Below, in pieces: positions 61,866-64,000 of a stretch of DNA of 64,000 nt. Position 1 is the first letter of the stretch; every line of letters starts with the position of its first letter. The position numbers and the translations under genes were made by a program. The notes under the pieces were generated by a model. The model made no database searches. It was not told where the DNA came from and was given only the letters and a program-made list of their open reading frames with translations. The stretch is from PLOWO2-12-38-17 sp963709355 (GTDB lineage: Bacteria; Planctomycetota; Brocadiia; Brocadiales; Brocadiaceae): assembly GCA_963709355.1 (NCBI GenBank), contig CAVPVY010000005.1, forward strand, positions 1,488,001 to 1,552,000. Reading direction: 5' to 3'.

Positions 61866-62567
61866 ATGAATACGGATAATTGTATTACATTAAAAGGCGT
61901 TGCTATTGGGTATAGTGGGAATACCATTCTTAACGATATTAACTTTTCTTTAAAAAAGGGTGAATTTGCCGTCTTGTTTGGACCAAATGGGTGTGGCAAA
62001 ACCACACTCTTTAAGACCATTCTTGGCATAATTCCCTTTATCCATGGAACTATCGTTTATGGTGACGATTATGTCCCAAGATTTGGTTATGTACCACAGC
62101 GTCAACACCTAGACGAAATATACCCATTTACCGCAGAAGAAGTCGTATTGATGGGTACTTTCGGGCAGAGGAAACCATTTTATCCCACTTCCAAAACGGA
62201 TCGTTTATTGGTAGAACAATGCTTAAAAGACGTTGGAATGCTGGAGTCAAAAAGGGATTTTTTTTCAGAATTGTCCGGCGGACAGAAACAGCGTTTACTC
62301 ATAGCACGAGCACTGGCAACAAGACCAAATGTTCTGATGCTTGACGAACCCATTACAGGGCTTGACGTCCTTGCCCAAAAAAAGATCATAGAACTCATCT
62401 CTGAATTACACAAAAAGCACCAATTAACGATTATGATGATCACCCATGAGGTACATCATATTCCAAGCTGGATAAAAAAGATAATACATATTCATCATTA
62501 TAAAGTAGTACTTGGCTCATTGGAAGAAATACTTTCTTTATCAAGGATCGATGAAGAACCAACTTAA
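61866..62567 (+). CDS. znuC: Zinc/manganese ABC transporter ATPase
   Basis: 233 residues. Walker A GPNGCGKTT (39-47), Q-loop YVPQRQ, signature LSGGQKQRL (136-144), Walker B VLMLDEP (156-162) and the switch His in MMITHEVHH are all intact. It follows znuA by 6 bases, and its product powers the permease encoded 14 bases downstream. The MntB/ZnuC group is the closest match by context. Confidence 0.92.
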   Translation: MNTDNCITLKGVAIGYSGNTILNDINFSLKKGEFAVLFGPNGCGKTTLFKTILGIIPFIHGTIVYGDDYVPRFGYVPQRQHLDEIYPFTAEEVVLMGTFGQRKPFYPTSKTDRLLVEQCLKDVGMLESKRDFFSELSGGQKQRLLIARALATRPNVLMLDEPITGLDVLAQKKIIELISELHKKHQLTIMMITHEVHHIPSWIKKIIHIHHYKVVLGSLEEILSLSRIDEEPT

Positions 62568-62581
62568 TGATAATTTTATAA

Positions 62582-63448
62582 ATGGAACACCTTTTAGAGA
62601 TACTTAGCCCGCATTTTCTTTTACGAAACGCCTTTTATGCAGGGTTAATCGTGGGATTTGTCTGTCCTCAGGTAGGCATATTCTTTGTGTTACGCCGTAT
62701 GGTTTTATTGGGCATAGCCTTACCCCAGGTGTCAAATGCAGGAGTTGCCTTTGCTTTTTTGTTGCATACTATAGGGTGGCATTTTTTTCGCCATATCGAA
62801 TCTGAAAAAGTCATGGCGCTGACTGGTTCTGTAGTATTCACCCTCATTACTATTTTTGTTTTGGCCGTTCTCGAACGCAAAAAAAAAGGGTTCACGGAAA
62901 ACCGCATTGGATTTACTTATGCTATTGCCGGAGCTGCTTCTATTTTGTTTGTTGCATGGAATCCCTACGGAAAATCAGAAGTACTTTCTATGCTTAAGGG
63001 AGAAATTATTTCTATTCCAGATATCTATCTGTGGTCAATGCTTGCTATCTACAGCACGATCTTTATTATTTTAATCGGCTTTCATCGTAACTTTGTAATA
63101 GTGTCATATGACATCGATATGGCAACTACAATTGGTAAGCATGTTATTCTGTGGGACATCTTACTTTATCTGATTATTGGTATAATTATCTCTCTTGGAG
63201 TAATGACCGTTGGTCCATTGGTTATATTTGGCTTTCTATTGATTCCACCGATCACAGCACGGATGATTACGCGAGGCATCCCGTTTTTTTGTATAATCTC
63301 TTCTGTTATCGGAGTTGCTACCGCTTTTGTTGGTTTCTACATTTCATATCGTTTTGACCTTCCAACCGGGCCTACAGACGTAGGACTGCTTTGTATGATA
63401 TTTTTGATTCTATATCTTGCAAAATCAGTAGTACGGTTGAAAAGGTAG
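62582..63448 (+). CDS. znuB: Zinc/manganese ABC transporter permease
   Basis: 288 residues with about eight membrane helices. The ABC-3 family pattern is clear: VGFVCPQVGIFFVLRRMVLLGIALPQVSNAGVAFAF, then GAASILFVAWNPYGKSEVLSMLKGEIISI and a C-terminal VMTVGPLVIFGFLLIPPITARMI. Two copies form the metal channel in the inner membrane. It closes the operon. Confidence 0.9.
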   Translation: MEHLLEILSPHFLLRNAFYAGLIVGFVCPQVGIFFVLRRMVLLGIALPQVSNAGVAFAFLLHTIGWHFFRHIESEKVMALTGSVVFTLITIFVLAVLERKKKGFTENRIGFTYAIAGAASILFVAWNPYGKSEVLSMLKGEIISIPDIYLWSMLAIYSTIFIILIGFHRNFVIVSYDIDMATTIGKHVILWDILLYLIIGIIISLGVMTVGPLVIFGFLLIPPITARMITRGIPFFCIISSVIGVATAFVGFYISYRFDLPTGPTDVGLLCMIFLILYLAKSVVRLKR

Positions 63449-63662
63449 GTTGCATCAATATGTAATCTTATCTAAAAACTTCTTTTGTCTTTTTTAGAAG
63501 TGGTGTCGAGTTACATTAGAAACAACACCTGTCACCTGGAACTCGTCTCAAGTTCTCATTTTTTACTATTTGGTTGCGGCTATACTACTTTATGAATTAT
63601 AATTAATATAAATATAATACCTAACTTGATTGTTTTTAGATTAAACCAAAGGAGAAGCTTTT

Positions 63663-64000
63663 GTGAATCATACAAATATCATAAGCATTGTTACAGTTTG
63701 CGGTCTTGTAAGTATGTCATTATTGAATTCAACCCTTTGTTTTTCCAAAGAGACTGTTACAACCGAAAACACAAATAAAACCAAAAGAGATAACCTGCCG
63801 GGCCGTATGAATATTGCTAACGAGCAGTATAAACAAGGCTTGAACTATGCACAGTATGGTCTTTTTGACGAGGCGATAGAGATGTATAAAAAATCACTGG
63901 CTAGTGACCACAATAATGCAGATGCCTATAAAAGTATGGGTATTGCATACTCACAAAAGGGTATGTATGACGATGCCATCGAGGCACTTAAAAAAGTTAT
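63663..64000 (+). CDS. Exported TPR-repeat protein (5' part, runs off the window)
   Basis: 112 codons are visible, from a GTG at 63663 with AGGAG about 9 bases upstream. A signal peptide (about 1-27, ending CFS) is followed by a polar linker and tetratricopeptide repeats: NEQYKQGLNYAQYGLFDEAIEMYKKSLASD and YKSMGIAYSQKGMYDDAIEALKK, both with the canonical TPR residues. TPR arrays bind other proteins. The rest of the protein and its job lie outside the window. Confidence 0.82.
   Translation, partial: MNHTNIISIVTVCGLVSMSLLNSTLCFSKETVTTENTNKTKRDNLPGRMNIANEQYKQGLNYAQYGLFDEAIEMYKKSLASDHNNADAYKSMGIAYSQKGMYDDAIEALKKV

Noticed and set aside
63470..63506. ACTTCTTTTGTC/TTTTTTAGAAGT as a terminator of the znu operon
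   Set aside because: The paired arms are only about six bases and no T tract follows.

Overview
The window is AT-rich DNA from a Gram-negative, probably anaerobic bacterium. Outer-membrane machinery (secretin, LolA-like protein, porin), a futalosine-route menaquinone pair (mqnA, mqnC), an anaerobic-type cobalamin reductase (cbiJ), many Cys-rich exported proteins, PQQ-like propeller remnants and four-helix-bundle (S23/IVP-like) genes all fit an anammox-type planctomycete (Brocadiales). That assignment is inference; there is no rRNA or marker gene here to prove it.

Layout. 1-2.1 kb: a broken YHS metal-binding gene, an exported zinc-ribbon protein and a heavily decayed PQQ-propeller gene. 2.1-7.3 kb: HAD phosphatase plus LolA-like protein, a tandem-Cache exported sensor protein, a decayed nucleotidyltransferase with its small partner, and a helical protein. 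7.9-16.6 kb: metabolic genes (L-2-hydroxyglutarate oxidase-like, DUF362, cbiJ, histidine ammonia-lyase, phosphoesterase, Tat-type aldo/keto reductase, TauE exporter) with two broken four-helix-bundle genes, each between inverted repeats. 16.8-19.5 kb: an accessory patch with a GC-richer lipoprotein gene followed by an attC-like half site, and a RelE/Phd-type toxin-antitoxin pair between direct repeats. 19.5-29.6 kb: mqnC-mqnA, an exported FmdE-like protein, metal-binding proteins, a zinc-ribbon/TPR/formylglycine-enzyme-like protein, valS, and a frameshifted DUF362/ChaN/PDZ locus. 29.9-36.4 kb: a type III restriction-modification operon with a Clp-fold protease, a HicB-like protein and a DUF2283 protein between mod and res. 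37-40.5 kb: a murQ relic, an AI-2E-type transporter, a cyclic-nucleotide-binding protein and an MBL-fold hydrolase. 40.6-54.6 kb: a type IV pilus/type II secretion-like locus on the minus strand (pilMN fusion, pilO, pilP-like, secretin, pilB, pilC, pilin, minor pilins), preceded by a membrane-bound class III nucleotidyl cyclase and, between them, one good and one degenerate GEMM (c-di-GMP-I type) riboswitch candidate, each with a terminator. 55.2-58.4 kb: glycogen debranching enzyme and an IS481-like insertion sequence. 58.5-63.4 kb: a zinc/manganese-type uptake operon with an exported Cys-rich protein, a porin and ZnuA-C-B. The window ends inside a TPR protein gene.

Three themes recur. (1) Gene decay: several reading frames are broken, some by a single base in an A or T run, so part of this could be sequencing error. 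(2) Foreign cargo next to duplicated 3' ends of resident genes: the aldo/keto reductase lies between two copies of the phosphoesterase 3' end, and the toxin-antitoxin pair lies between two copies of the mqnC 3' end. (3) Second-messenger signalling at the pilus locus: cyclase, riboswitch candidates and, nearby, a cyclic-nucleotide-binding protein.
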